A stretch of 45,653 nt of DNA from Formosa sp. (GTDB lineage: Bacteria > Bacteroidota > Bacteroidia > Flavobacteriales > Flavobacteriaceae): the NCBI GenBank assembly GCA_018673215.1, contig JABHDE010000031.1:1-45653 (forward strand). The letters are read 5' to 3'. The stretch's first letter is position 1. Every line of letters begins with the position of its first letter. The notes under the pieces are model-generated. The model was given only the letters and a program-made list of their open reading frames with translations. It made no database searches and was not told the DNA's origin. A program made the translations under genes and the position numbers. Below, in pieces: positions 26,048 to 34,947 of the stretch.

Positions 26048-26830
26048 ATGTTGCAAAAACGTTATTATTATTTAATCAAGGTTCAGTTTTTAGGGTATCG
26101 TTTTCATGGGTGGCAAAAACAACCAAATACCAAAACAATTCATCTAATGATCGATCGTACCTTAAAGTACGTTCTGGGAGATCAAAAATTCAAAACATTA
26201 GGAGCAGGTCGAACCGATGCGATGGTCTCTGCTAATGAAGCAGCGTTTGAGTTGTTTTTAGATAGACAGCCTTTAGAAGATTTAAAGGTATTTCTAGAAC
26301 TATTTAATAAAAACTTACCTCAAGATATCCGTGCTTTGAACATCAAAGAAGTGGATTCGAAATTTAACATTATTCAGGACTCAAAATTAAAAGAATACCA
26401 TTATGTATTTGCGCAGGGGGCCAAATTTCATCCTTTTGCGGCTCCGATAATGACCACCATTTTAGATGCTTTGGATATTGAGTTAATGCAAGAGGGTGCG
26501 AGATTATTTGAGGGTAAACACAACTATAAAACCTATTGCTATAAACCTTCAAATGAAGGGATGTATAACAGAGAACTCATCTGTTGTGAGCTTGTAGAAA
26601 ATACTTTATATACAGCCAGTTTTTTTCCAGAGAAAAGTTATGTTTTAAAAGTCATAGGAAAGGGATTTGGGCGGCATCAAATACGATTGATGATGGGTGC
26701 TTTGATCAAATTGGGTCGTGGAGACATTGATTTGGAATACATAAAAAACAGTTTAAAGGCAGATAATCAAGAAGTGATGGATTATATCGCGCCTGCTTCG
26801 GGCTTGATTTTACATAAGGTTGAATTTTAA
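26048..26830 (+). CDS. truA: tRNA pseudouridine synthase A family protein
   Basis: Forms pseudouridine in the anticodon arm of tRNAs (positions 38-40 in E. coli TruA). The 260-residue protein has QFLGYRFHGWQKQPN at the start, the catalytic aspartate D57 in GAGRTDAMVSA, the KEYHYVFA block and GKGFGRHQIRLMMGALIKLGRG near the end. An in-frame TTG at 26024 would add eight residues, but the ATG at 26048 fits the family better and the promoter motif lies close upstream. Sequence is somewhat diverged (YHYVFA rather than the commoner YRYRI), so a second truA elsewhere is possible. Confidence 0.85.
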   Translation: MLQKRYYYLIKVQFLGYRFHGWQKQPNTKTIHLMIDRTLKYVLGDQKFKTLGAGRTDAMVSANEAAFELFLDRQPLEDLKVFLELFNKNLPQDIRALNIKEVDSKFNIIQDSKLKEYHYVFAQGAKFHPFAAPIMTTILDALDIELMQEGARLFEGKHNYKTYCYKPSNEGMYNRELICCELVENTLYTASFFPEKSYVLKVIGKGFGRHQIRLMMGALIKLGRGDIDLEYIKNSLKADNQEVMDYIAPASGLILHKVEF

Positions 26831-26841
26831 AAATATAAAAC

Positions 26842-27510
26842 ATGATTTCTAAAGACGTATTTAGTTTCTTAAAAGCATTACAAAAAAACAATAATCGTGA
26901 TTGGTTTCATGAGCATAAAGCGGCATTTAAAGAAGTAGAAATAGGAGTGAAGCAGTTTTATGCTCAACTTTTCGAACAGCTAAACACGGTAGATTCTATT
27001 GACAATTTTAAAGTTTTCCGCATCTATAAAGATGTGCGTTTTTCAAAAAACAAATTACCTTATAAAACTCATTTTGGTGGAAGTTTTCATCGCAGCAAAC
27101 CCGAATTAAGAGGGGGTTATTATTTACATATAGCTCCTAATAATGAGAGTTTTATAGCAACTGGATTTTGGGATCCAAATAAAGAAGATCTTCTTAGAAT
27201 TCGGAAAGAGTTTGAAACTGATGCTCAAGAAATACGTGAACTGATGAATCAACCAACATTTAAAAGCGTTTGGGGAACGTTGCAAGGAGACGAACTAAAA
27301 TCTGCGCCAAGAGGATTTGACAAACTAGATCCAAACATTGATTTGATCCGAAAGAAACAATTCATTTTCACCAAAAAATTTACGGACAAAGAAGTGCTTT
27401 CAAAGGGTTTTGAACAACAAGTGATTGAAGACTTTAAAGTCATTCGGCCTTATTTCGACTATATGAGTTCTGTATTAACTACAAATTTAAACGGAGAATC
27501 TATGCTTTAG
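26842..27510 (+). CDS. DUF2461 family protein
   Basis: A 222-residue cytosolic protein of the DUF2461 (TIGR02453) family, recognisable by FLKALQKNNNRDWFHEHKAAF near the start, the YKDVRFSKNKLPYKTHFGG motif, HIAPNNESFIATGFWDPNKEDLLRIRKE and DPNIDLIRKKQFIFTKKF. Function is unknown for the whole family. It lies 11 bases downstream of truA on the same strand and overlaps the converging orphan gene by 11 bases. Confidence 0.85.
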   Translation: MISKDVFSFLKALQKNNNRDWFHEHKAAFKEVEIGVKQFYAQLFEQLNTVDSIDNFKVFRIYKDVRFSKNKLPYKTHFGGSFHRSKPELRGGYYLHIAPNNESFIATGFWDPNKEDLLRIRKEFETDAQEIRELMNQPTFKSVWGTLQGDELKSAPRGFDKLDPNIDLIRKKQFIFTKKFTDKEVLSKGFEQQVIEDFKVIRPYFDYMSSVLTTNLNGESML

Positions 27511-27910
27511 GCTCCATTTCTGAAAGCAACTGAACATGACTGATGAGGCGTTCTTTAATAATACCGGATATACGTTTGTTAAGGGCAGAAGCATTGAGCG
27601 TATAAGCATTGTATTCTTCGACCGTAAACAGCCCTACAATCATATCTTTTAGAATGTTCCTGAAGCTGCTATCTTTAGCAATGGCGTTTTCTATATAGGT
27701 GATTTTCTTTTCTGTTGATAACTTAAAAAACACGTTTTTATATTTGTTTGAGAAATTCAAAAAAGCAGCTATTAATAAATCATTTTGAAACTTTATGATC
27801 GGTCGCAAAACACTGTTTTGAAAGTGTTCATCAGAAGACATTTCTGACTTGATGGTCTCGGAAATACGATCCAAACGAATGGTATTTAAACTTGAATTTC
27901 TAGATTGCAT
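27500..27910 (-). CDS. Hypothetical protein of unknown family
   Basis: I do not recognise this 136-residue protein. It is mostly helical, with no signal peptide or membrane segment. It contains RPIIKFQNDLLIAAFLNFSNKY and MIVGLFTVEEYNAYTLNASALNKRISGIIKERL. It begins three bases after the MscS stop codon on the same strand and overlaps the end of the DUF2461 gene by 11 bases, so it is probably cotranscribed with the channel. Amino acid composition looks like a real protein, and the tight spacing supports that. Confidence 0.65.
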   Translation of the reverse strand: MQSRNSSLNTIRLDRISETIKSEMSSDEHFQNSVLRPIIKFQNDLLIAAFLNFSNKYKNVFFKLSTEKKITYIENAIAKDSSFRNILKDMIVGLFTVEEYNAYTLNASALNKRISGIIKERLISHVQLLSEMEPKA

Positions 27911-27913
27911 TGC

Positions 27914-29158
27914 TTATTTTTTTGAAGTAGTAAATACAGGTGTTTCAGAAATTTCCAAATCGAAATCATTAACGGATGCTATCATATGATCAAAAATATC
28001 GGCTATGATATATTCGTAATTCGCCCAGCGCTTATCACTGCTAAACGAATAAATTTCAATAGGTAAACCATGTGCTGAGGGTTGCAACTGACGTACCATT
28101 ATCATCATATCTTTATTGATTGCAGAATGCTGTTCGATAAATGATTCCATATATTTTCTAAAAACACCAATATTGGTCAAGTTCCTACCGTTAATAAGAA
28201 GAGATTTATCAATTGAATTTAAATTATTAAATGTATTAATCTCTTCAGACCGTCTTAGAATATAATCCGATATAAGTTGAATTTTAGATATTTTGATAAT
28301 ATCATCTTGGCTTAGGTTTCTTATACTATCCATACGAATATTAAGAGACCGTTTGATGCGTCTTCCATTCGATTCGTTCATACCACGCCAGTTTTTAAAC
28401 GAATCAGAAATGAGAGCATAGGTGGGAATGGTGGTAATGGTATTATCGAAGTTTTGAACTTTTACAGTCGCTAAATTAATTTCAATTACATCTCCATCGG
28501 CTCCAAATTTTTCAAAAGAAATCCAATCTCCAATACGAACCATGTCGTTGATGGACACTTGAATACTAGCAACAAATCCTAAAATAGTATCTCTGAAAAC
28601 TAAAATAATAATTGCTGAAATAGTACCTAAACCAGCTATAAATTTTAAAAATGAAATCCCAGAAATAATGGCAACTGTTGCAAAAATTCCTGTAAGCCAA
28701 ACAAAAATCATAAATACCTGAATGTAACTATCAACAGGCTTGTCTTTAAGAAAATTAAGAGTTTTAAAATATATTTTTAGAGAATTTAGAACATTTCTTA
28801 ACCCCCAAATAGTGAGCGCGATACCAATGATTAAAATAGTATTCTCAGTGAAATCTTTCAATTTCTCGAAATCATAAAATAAATTAGGAATGAGTTTATA
28901 TGTAAGAATGAAAGGAATTATTTGGGCAATACTACTTGGAACTTTATTTGCCAACATTATGTCGTCAAAATCTGTTTTAGATTTAAGAGCAATTTTGGTA
29001 AAGATTGCACGAATTACTTTTTTAATGATAAAGTCTATGATATAGATCAGTAGAATCAATCCTACAAATAATATCGTAATGGCTAGATTAGTAGCAACAT
29101 TAGATGGGAACCCCCAAGAGCTTAATAACTGAATTATTAATTCGACAATATGTTTCAT
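27914..29158 (-). CDS. Mechanosensitive ion channel, MscS family
   Basis: Small-conductance mechanosensitive channel protein of 414 residues, closest in layout to the YbdG/YnaI-like group. Five hydrophobic helices are visible (about 20-45, 70-90, 100-120, 145-165, 170-195), then the MscS beta domain with VFRDTILGFVASIQVSINDMVRIGDWISFEKFGADGDVIEINLATVKVQNFDNTITTIPTYALI. The region RIKRSLNIRMDSI and a long C-terminal domain follow. It lies in the inner membrane and should protect against hypo-osmotic shock. A DUF3817 gene lies 29 bases upstream on the same strand. Confidence 0.88.
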   Translation of the reverse strand: MKHIVELIIQLLSSWGFPSNVATNLAITILFVGLILLIYIIDFIIKKVIRAIFTKIALKSKTDFDDIMLANKVPSSIAQIIPFILTYKLIPNLFYDFEKLKDFTENTILIIGIALTIWGLRNVLNSLKIYFKTLNFLKDKPVDSYIQVFMIFVWLTGIFATVAIISGISFLKFIAGLGTISAIIILVFRDTILGFVASIQVSINDMVRIGDWISFEKFGADGDVIEINLATVKVQNFDNTITTIPTYALISDSFKNWRGMNESNGRRIKRSLNIRMDSIRNLSQDDIIKISKIQLISDYILRRSEEINTFNNLNSIDKSLLINGRNLTNIGVFRKYMESFIEQHSAINKDMMIMVRQLQPSAHGLPIEIYSFSSDKRWANYEYIIADIFDHMIASVNDFDLEISETPVFTTSKK

Positions 29159-29187
29159 AAGTGTCTTTATTTATTTTTGATGGATGT

Positions 29188-29475
29188 TTATTTTAACTGT
29201 TTCTTGAGTTTATGCTCAACAATGAACGTCCCAAAAGGCACGATTGAAGCTATAGCAATTAAAATAAAATGTTTTTTGAGCCATGGAGTGTCAAATCTCA
29301 GGACAATTATAAATGCGATATAGGCCATAAATAAAAATCCGTGAGGCATTCCAAGCAATTTTACTAGAGTGACATCATTTCCTAAATATTTTAAAGGCAC
29401 ACCAACAAATAGCAATAGGATATAAGATAAACCTTCTAGAAATGCTACAATGCGAAATAGTGTAAGTAAATTCAT
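29188..29475 (-). CDS. DUF3817 membrane protein
   Basis: A 95-residue membrane protein with three hydrophobic segments and the family pattern MNLLTLFRIVAFLEGLSYILLLFVGVPLKY, then LGMPHGFLFMAYI and PFGTFIVEHKLKK. The EG-S-YI...P(L/M)KY and G(M/P)xHG motifs are typical of DUF3817. Function is unknown. It has a candidate promoter 20 bases upstream and lies 29 bases from the channel gene. Confidence 0.8.
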   Translation of the reverse strand: MNLLTLFRIVAFLEGLSYILLLFVGVPLKYLGNDVTLVKLLGMPHGFLFMAYIAFIIVLRFDTPWLKKHFILIAIASIVPFGTFIVEHKLKKQLK

Positions 29476-29494
29476 TTGTTTTGTATGTGATTTA

Positions 29495-29502
29495 CAAAAA
29501 TA
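29495..29502 (-). promoter_or_regulatory. Candidate -7 promoter element for the DUF3817-mscS unit
   Basis: On the minus strand this reads TATTTTTG, a match to TAnnTTTG, 19 bases before the ATG at 29475. No -33 TTG was found at normal spacing. Confidence 0.4.
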
Positions 29503-29537
29503 GTAAAGATATTAAGAATAGATGGGATTGGTTGTTG

Positions 29538-29570
<33 letters not shown>

Positions 29571-29577
29571 ACAATAT

Positions 29578-29694
29578 ATGCTATATGAATTTAATATAAT
29601 ACCTTTACAAAATAGATTTGAGGCTAAACTATATGTGTCATGTAATGATGATATTGATTTGAATATTAATTCTAATGTATTTTTTTTAAGGTAA
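29578..29694 (+). other. Short open frame of 38 codons, possibly a small or decayed gene
   Basis: In the 277-base gap before the lipoprotein gene, ATG at 29578 opens a frame encoding a 38-residue peptide (MLYEFNIIPLQNRFEAKLY at its start, NSNVFFLR at its end) before TAA at 29692-29694. The amino acid mix, including LQNRFEAKLYVS, looks more protein-like than random AT-rich translation. There is no recognisable family, promoter or ribosome binding site. It may be a remnant of a longer gene or chance. Confidence 0.25.
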
Positions 29695-29752
29695 TATATA
29701 ACAACACTTACAACAAAAATTTTTAAATGATTAAAAGTTAAATGATAAGACT

Positions 29753-30187
29753 ATGAAAAACATTTTAGCATTCGCTGTTTTAGTTACAATATACAGTTGT
29801 AATATGAAAGCCGATATCAAAGCAGACAAAGCCGCCATTCTGAAAGTAATGAAAAATCAAGAAGTTGCTTGGAGCACGAATGATTTAGATGGTTTTATGG
29901 AGGGATACTATAAAAGTGATTCATTAAAATTTTATGGAAAAAATGGATTAACCAAAGGCTGGCAACAGACACTTGACAATTATAAAAAAGGCTATCCATC
30001 AAAAGATCATAGTGGTACACTAACCTTTCAAATTACAGACATCTCTCCTATAGAAAGTCAAAGTTATTGGGTTATGGGAAGTTACTTTTTAAAAAGAAAC
30101 ATTGGGGATGCTAATGGTGTTTTTATGGTTATATTTAAAAAGATAAAAGGCAAATGGAAAATTGTATCCGATATCAGTTGTGGATAG
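29753..30187 (+). CDS. SnoaL/DUF4440-like lipoprotein
   Basis: A 144-residue secreted protein. The signal peptide ends with YSC, placing the lipid-modified cysteine at residue 16. The rest fits the NTF2-like/DUF4440 fold: ADKAAILKVMKNQEVAWSTNDLDGFMEGYYKSDSLKFYGKNG near the start and the final strands FMVIFKKIKGKWKIVSDISC. Enzymatic function cannot be assigned; many such lipoproteins bind small molecules. It is a single gene on the plus strand, converging with the FAD oxidoreductase gene 25 bases on. Confidence 0.75.
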   Translation: MKNILAFAVLVTIYSCNMKADIKADKAAILKVMKNQEVAWSTNDLDGFMEGYYKSDSLKFYGKNGLTKGWQQTLDNYKKGYPSKDHSGTLTFQITDISPIESQSYWVMGSYFLKRNIGDANGVFMVIFKKIKGKWKIVSDISCG

Positions 30188-30193
30188 TAACTA

Positions 30194-30225
30194 TTTAAAT
30201 TCCCTTAAGAACCTAGGGATTTAAA
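30194..30225. terminator. Possible hairpin between converging genes
   Basis: TTTAAATTCCC (30194-30204) can pair with GGGATTTAAA (30216-30225) with one bulged T, around an 11-base loop. It covers the junction of the lipoprotein gene and the last codons of the minus-strand oxidoreductase. Weak AT stem and no T-run, so its role is doubtful. Confidence 0.3.
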
Positions 30226-31457
30226 GACTCTATAACTCCTAACGCCGCCCGTTCGCCTGAAATCATAGCCGCATTAAGTGAGGCATTTAATTGTGTATCT
30301 CCAGCTAAGAACAAACGGTCCGTTAAACGTGTTTCTGAAGGGGTCATTTCGTACTTCAAATCTTTTAATTTTGGTAATGCTCTAGGGATATTGTATAATT
30401 TGATAAAAGCTTTAGGAATAATACCACATAGTTCTTTTAGTTCTGTTTGAACAGCCTCAATAAGAGCTTTACCAGAAAGCCCCTGATCGTCTATAACCGT
30501 GACCGATAGCACTTCTTTTTTGGGATTTATAGCACACTTTAAACTACTGTTGTAAAAGATATTGTTTATGAAGGTTCCTGATTTTGGAATAAGCCCAATT
30601 AACTTTTTTTCAATAACACGTGTTTCAGTTTCAAAATACAAAGTTGTGCAAGCCTTCCACTCCGTAGATTGATTTTTCAAATTGGAAATCAAACCACTCG
30701 CCTCGGTAGCCACAATAGTATAATTGCTTTCTAATTTTGTATCATCATCAAGCGTAATCTCTCCATCTTTTAACGCAGTTACTTTCGTGTTATATTTAAA
30801 AGTTGTGGTCTTCAAGTTATTTAATAACTGTTTTGGAATCGCCTCAATGCCAGCTTTTGGAATTGTTGCATCGCCTTCACCAAACATTTTATATACAAAC
30901 TCAAACATTCTACTCGAAGTATCTAGTTGTGTTTCAAGAAAAATACCACAAAAAAAAGGCTTAAAAAAATCATTAATAATTGCATTCGAAAATCCAAAAT
31001 TTATCAAATAATCAAGAGTTGATTGTTCTGATTCTGAAAAAATGGCATCAACTGATTTGTTTTTTAACTTTTGGTTCAGTTTTAAGATTTTAAGTTTATC
31101 AGAAAAAGTGCCAATTCCAGAAAATAAGGTAGGAATTAGTAATGAAATATTTCTTAGAGGATCTCCTACGATCTTTTGCGTTCTTGTTTTAAAAATAGCG
31201 GCTCCTGGTAAAAATTCCTGTAATTCTAAAGCGTCATAATTTAGATATTTTTGGGCTGCTGGATAAGCTGTTAGCAACACTTGAAAACCATGGTCTAATT
31301 GATACCCATTTATAATATCTGTATTAACACGCCCCCCTACTCGATCAGTTGATTCAATAATAGTTGGATTATATCCGTAATTTTCTAAAACTCTGGCAGC
31401 AATAAGGCCACTGATACCTCCACCTATAATGTGTATTTTATAATCTTTTTTCGTCAT
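30213..31457 (-). CDS. FAD-dependent oxidoreductase, amine oxidase/phytoene desaturase-like
   Basis: A 414-residue flavoprotein. The N terminus has a dinucleotide-binding fold IHIIGGGISGLIAARVLENYG with E35-type ribose contact in TIIESTDRVGGRVNTD, and the C terminus has the second FAD motif LFLAGDTQLNASLNAAMISGERAA. This is the layout of the NAD(P)/FAD-binding amine oxidase, protoporphyrinogen oxidase and phytoene desaturase group. The substrate is unknown. It is the last of three minus-strand genes, 24 bases after the photolyase, so it may act in the same light-related process. Confidence 0.82.
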   Translation of the reverse strand: MTKKDYKIHIIGGGISGLIAARVLENYGYNPTIIESTDRVGGRVNTDIINGYQLDHGFQVLLTAYPAAQKYLNYDALELQEFLPGAAIFKTRTQKIVGDPLRNISLLIPTLFSGIGTFSDKLKILKLNQKLKNKSVDAIFSESEQSTLDYLINFGFSNAIINDFFKPFFCGIFLETQLDTSSRMFEFVYKMFGEGDATIPKAGIEAIPKQLLNNLKTTTFKYNTKVTALKDGEITLDDDTKLESNYTIVATEASGLISNLKNQSTEWKACTTLYFETETRVIEKKLIGLIPKSGTFINNIFYNSSLKCAINPKKEVLSVTVIDDQGLSGKALIEAVQTELKELCGIIPKAFIKLYNIPRALPKLKDLKYEMTPSETRLTDRLFLAGDTQLNASLNAAMISGERAALGVIESLNP

Positions 31458-31481
31458 AAGTCGTTTTGTAATTACTCATTA

Positions 31482-32939
31482 TCATCTTGCATTTACATGC
31501 GTTTGTAACAAGCGATTTTTTTCTTTTTGTGCAGCAGGATGCTTTTTATGTCCCCAAATCTTATCTCTTGCCAATCGTGCACTTTCTTGTAAATCAACAA
31601 TTGGAAGAGGATAATCCTCTCCAATAATAACTCCACAAAAGGTCTGCTCCATTACAGTCATATTCCAAGGCTCGTGAATGTGTTCTGTTGGAACGTTTCT
31701 CAATTCTGGAATCCATTTCTTGATAAAAACTCCTTCAGGGTCGTGCTCTTGTGAGTTTTTCACAGGATTGTACAAACGTACCGTATTAATTCCTGTAGTT
31801 CCGGCTTGCATCTGAAACTGCGGATAGTGTATGCCAGGCTCATAATCTAAAAACTGCCGTGCCAAATGGTAAGTGCCTTCTCGCCAATCTTGATCCAAAT
31901 TCAACGTTAAAAAGGAAACCACCATTGCACGCATTCTAAAATTAATCCAACCTGTGTTTTCAACAGCACGCATGCACGCATCGATTAACGGAAAACCTGT
32001 AGTACCCGTTTTCCAGGCTTTTATAAATCCCTCATTTTTGTCGTGTGCTAAAAGCTCATAGCCTTTGTTGATGCATTCCGTTTCATAGCGACACTCTACT
32101 TCAAATTTCTGGATAAAATGACAATGCCAATGCAATCTGGTAAGCATGGCCGAAAAAGCCTTGCTATTTCTAGTACCATTAGGATGTGTACCAATAAAGT
32201 GAAAGGCTTGTTTGATACTCATATTCCCCCAGGCGAAGTAAGGAGATAAGCGACTGCAAGACGTCCTACTTTCTGTAGGTTTTGAAATATGCTTCTGATA
32301 ATTAAAACCTCGTTGATTGGTAAATGATTTCAAATACCTCCATCCATTTTGTTCTCCAGCGGGCTGGTACTGTTTCGGATATTTTTTCAATTGAAATTCT
32401 AATTTTTCAGGGAGTAAAAAAGAGTGTTCTAAACGCGCTTCTTTAGATACAGTATAACTGTTTTGAAGCACAGGCTTATGCATAGTGATGTGCCACTGCT
32501 TGTTCCAATCATCTCTGTTTTTAATACCTCTTAAAATTCCATCCCGTTGAAATTCTTGCCAATCAATTTGATACTGCTTACAAAAAACAGTGATTTTTTT
32601 GTCACGTTTCCAAGTCTCTTGAGTCCCACTCTCACGATAGCTAAAAATACTGTGTATATCAAAACTTTCTTTAAGATGGTTAAATATGTCAATAGCTTCC
32701 CCATAAAACACATCAACATTCCTATTGAAAGGTTCCAGTGTTTTATTTAAAGCCGAAATAGAATGGTACACAAACTGCAAATGCCGAGGGCTAGTGTCGG
32801 GATATTCAATTCTGGAAGGTTCAAATATATAAACAATCCGATACGGAATTCCAGCTCGCTCTGCCTTTAACAAAGGTTCATGATCTTGTGTCCGAAGGTC
32901 CCGTTTTAACCAAACTATATTTACAGATTGTTTTTTCAA
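31482..32939 (-). CDS. Cryptochrome/DNA photolyase family protein
   Basis: A 485-residue flavoprotein of the photolyase/cryptochrome family. The N-terminal antenna domain is typical ([25 protein letters not shown]), and the C-terminal FAD-binding domain carries [41 protein letters not shown] and [28 protein letters not shown], followed by a short tail. The start is TTG at 32939: it forms a TTGA overlap with the stop of the upstream gene and no ATG precedes the [10 protein letters not shown] block. It may repair UV dimers or be a blue-light sensor; the sequence alone does not decide. It is followed by the FAD oxidoreductase 24 bases on. Confidence 0.87.
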   Translation of the reverse strand: MKKQSVNIVWLKRDLRTQDHEPLLKAERAGIPYRIVYIFEPSRIEYPDTSPRHLQFVYHSISALNKTLEPFNRNVDVFYGEAIDIFNHLKESFDIHSIFSYRESGTQETWKRDKKITVFCKQYQIDWQEFQRDGILRGIKNRDDWNKQWHITMHKPVLQNSYTVSKEARLEHSFLLPEKLEFQLKKYPKQYQPAGEQNGWRYLKSFTNQRGFNYQKHISKPTESRTSCSRLSPYFAWGNMSIKQAFHFIGTHPNGTRNSKAFSAMLTRLHWHCHFIQKFEVECRYETECINKGYELLAHDKNEGFIKAWKTGTTGFPLIDACMRAVENTGWINFRMRAMVVSFLTLNLDQDWREGTYHLARQFLDYEPGIHYPQFQMQAGTTGINTVRLYNPVKNSQEHDPEGVFIKKWIPELRNVPTEHIHEPWNMTVMEQTFCGVIIGEDYPLPIVDLQESARLARDKIWGHKKHPAAQKEKNRLLQTHVNAR

Positions 32940-34054
32940 TATCTAAGCTGTTTTTTACATTTTTTCCAAAACGAAAAGAAAGACGGAAAATATCCCTTTA
33001 CATCAAACATCCAATCTCTCGATTCTTCAGTTCCTTGATAGTGTTGGCTTAAAGGGTGTTCTTTAAAATAGATGTTTGTAAGCTTATAATCAGTTATTAA
33101 ATCCTTAAATTCTCCAACATAAATTTGAATTCCATTAATGTTTTCTTTGGAAATATTTAGGATGAAATCAATTGTTTTTTGTGAAACCGGATAGGACTCA
33201 AAATGAGACGGTTCTAATAATAATATTCTATTGACGGAATCCTCTTTTTTCCAAAGAGGATCGAGGTTGTAAAAATTATAGATACAAGTTGGAAGTGTTG
33301 TATCCACAACTAAATCTGTATGTTTTGGCAGAGGTGTTTTCAACTCAATTGGAGGGGTTTCTTCTAAAACCTCAGGAATTTGCATCGAAGTAAATGCCTC
33401 ATAAGGCACATCTAAAAAGGTGTTTTTTTGATTCGTGAAACAGTATTTATTAATATTATCTTGATTGGCAACATATTTTTTATTGGCGTTAGACCCAGCA
33501 ACCCACTGCCAGCTTAGAGCATTACTTGCCCAATCGGCATCTAATAAATGATAATACATCCACTGTGCAGGAACGTTCCATTGACTTTGAGCCATATTAC
33601 ACGCCACTGCAGCAGTGTACATTCGCAAGTGATTGTGCATATAGCCTGTTTCATAAAGTCCTTCAATCCCCTTGTCTAGCGCTTCAACTCCTGTAGTGGC
33701 ATCTACAATAGATTTTGATATAGAGTGGTTAGAAACGGGTGTTTGAGGGTGCTTCAAATCTTTATCTATAGCAGTTCCTTTTGCAATCCAAACCTGTTGC
33801 CAATAATCCCTCCATGCCAATTCTTGAATAAATTTTTCAATTTGTGCTGGTTTATAGCCCTTTTTTAAAACTTCAGAAAGTATGAGACTTGTAGAAATCA
33901 CACCTCTTGATATGTAGGGTGATAAGTAAGTAACTGATCCATTGATATAATTACGTGTCGACCCGTATTTAACGGGGTCTATACCACGAATACGCTGAAG
34001 GATTTCGGCATAAGATAAAGGAAACATCGCAGCATCTTGGTTGAATAATACCAT
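32936..34054 (-). CDS. Photolyase-like FAD-binding protein lacking an N-terminal antenna domain
   Basis: A 372-residue protein that begins directly with the FAD-binding helical domain of photolyase/cryptochrome ([44 protein letters not shown]) and includes [34 protein letters not shown] and [34 protein letters not shown], which is DASH-like. A C-terminal part of about 110 residues (from residue 260) with alternating strands and helices follows ([25 protein letters not shown]). The normal N-terminal antenna domain is absent. The tail may be a displaced or different alpha/beta domain. It leads the operon and overlaps the next gene by four bases. Confidence 0.85.
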   Translation of the reverse strand: MVLFNQDAAMFPLSYAEILQRIRGIDPVKYGSTRNYINGSVTYLSPYISRGVISTSLILSEVLKKGYKPAQIEKFIQELAWRDYWQQVWIAKGTAIDKDLKHPQTPVSNHSISKSIVDATTGVEALDKGIEGLYETGYMHNHLRMYTAAVACNMAQSQWNVPAQWMYYHLLDADWASNALSWQWVAGSNANKKYVANQDNINKYCFTNQKNTFLDVPYEAFTSMQIPEVLEETPPIELKTPLPKHTDLVVDTTLPTCIYNFYNLDPLWKKEDSVNRILLLEPSHFESYPVSQKTIDFILNISKENINGIQIYVGEFKDLITDYKLTNIYFKEHPLSQHYQGTEESRDWMFDVKGYFPSFFSFWKKCKKQLRY

Positions 34055-34249
34055 AAATTATGTGCTTAATTCGTTATTGTATACAGATTATAAAGATATA
34101 ATATGTTTAATTAATATTAGGTATTGTTAATCGGTAATAATTTATCTAAGTTGTTTTCTATACAAATTCAATAAATCTCACTTAAGATGTTCATATAAAA
34201 ATCATAAAAATTGAAATTTAACTTTTCTATTTATTAAGTTTACAGAACG

Positions 34250-34257
34250 TATATTTG
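34250..34257 (+). promoter_or_regulatory. Candidate -7 element upstream of the DEAD-like gene
   Basis: TATATTTG, a match to TAnnTTTG, lies 47 bases before the ATG at 34305 in the divergent 250-base region shared with the photolyase operon. No -33 element at normal spacing was found, and no matching element was seen on the other strand for the photolyase operon. Confidence 0.4.
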
Positions 34258-34304
34258 TCCCAACTTATACTACATGACATTAACCAGTGATCACTTAAAT
34301 TTCT

Positions 34305-34916
34305 ATGCCTTTTAAAAAATTACATTCTGATATTCAAGAGAAACTAGAGTCTCTAGACATACGAACACCCACGCCGTTTCAAAGCAGTTGTATCCCAGTC
34401 ATAAAAAGTGGTGTGAATACTTATTGTACTGCTCCAAAAGGAAATGGAAAAACATCTGCACTTGTATGGACCACCCTACAAAAGTTGAAATGTGAAGCCA
34501 TTGGAAATGCCCCTAGAGCAGTTGTTCTAGTTGAAAATAAAGAACGAGCATTGGAGATATACGATACGTTTTTAGCCTACACAAAGTATAATTCTTTAAG
34601 AGTATATGTTGGACATGAACAGCTACATATTGACATTCAAAAATCAGAAATATTTATGGGTGTTGATATTCTAATCTCAACCCCAAAAACTATGAATAAG
34701 TTATTTTTATTGAATGGCGTCAGCACGGCTCAATTAAAAATTATCAGTATTGATGATGCAGAATTTTTAACACAACATTCCTCTTACACAGCACTCATGT
34801 CAATAGCTCAAAGTATTCAAAAATGCCAATATGTCATCTACTCAGAAAAAATGCATCCCGTTTTAAAACGTTTTGAATCTTATTTTATGGAACGCTCTAA
34901 AGTCGTTTCTATTTAA
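34305..34916 (+). CDS. Single-lobe DEAD-box helicase-like protein
   Basis: A 203-residue protein covering only the first RecA-like lobe of a DEAD-box helicase. It has a Q-motif-like TPTPFQSSCIP, Walker A APKGNGKTSA and a motif Ib-like STPKTMNKLF, but motif II is IDDAE instead of DEAD and motif III SAT is replaced by SEK (VIYSEKMHP). The second lobe with motifs IV-VI is missing and there is no gene for it downstream. Helicase activity is therefore unlikely; it may bind ATP or RNA, or act with another protein. The frame is intact, so this looks like a stable small protein rather than a fresh truncation. Confidence 0.78.
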   Translation: MPFKKLHSDIQEKLESLDIRTPTPFQSSCIPVIKSGVNTYCTAPKGNGKTSALVWTTLQKLKCEAIGNAPRAVVLVENKERALEIYDTFLAYTKYNSLRVYVGHEQLHIDIQKSEIFMGVDILISTPKTMNKLFLLNGVSTAQLKIISIDDAEFLTQHSSYTALMSIAQSIQKCQYVIYSEKMHPVLKRFESYFMERSKVVSI

Positions 34917-34947
34917 AAAGTGATAACTCGCAATACAATCTTTCAGA

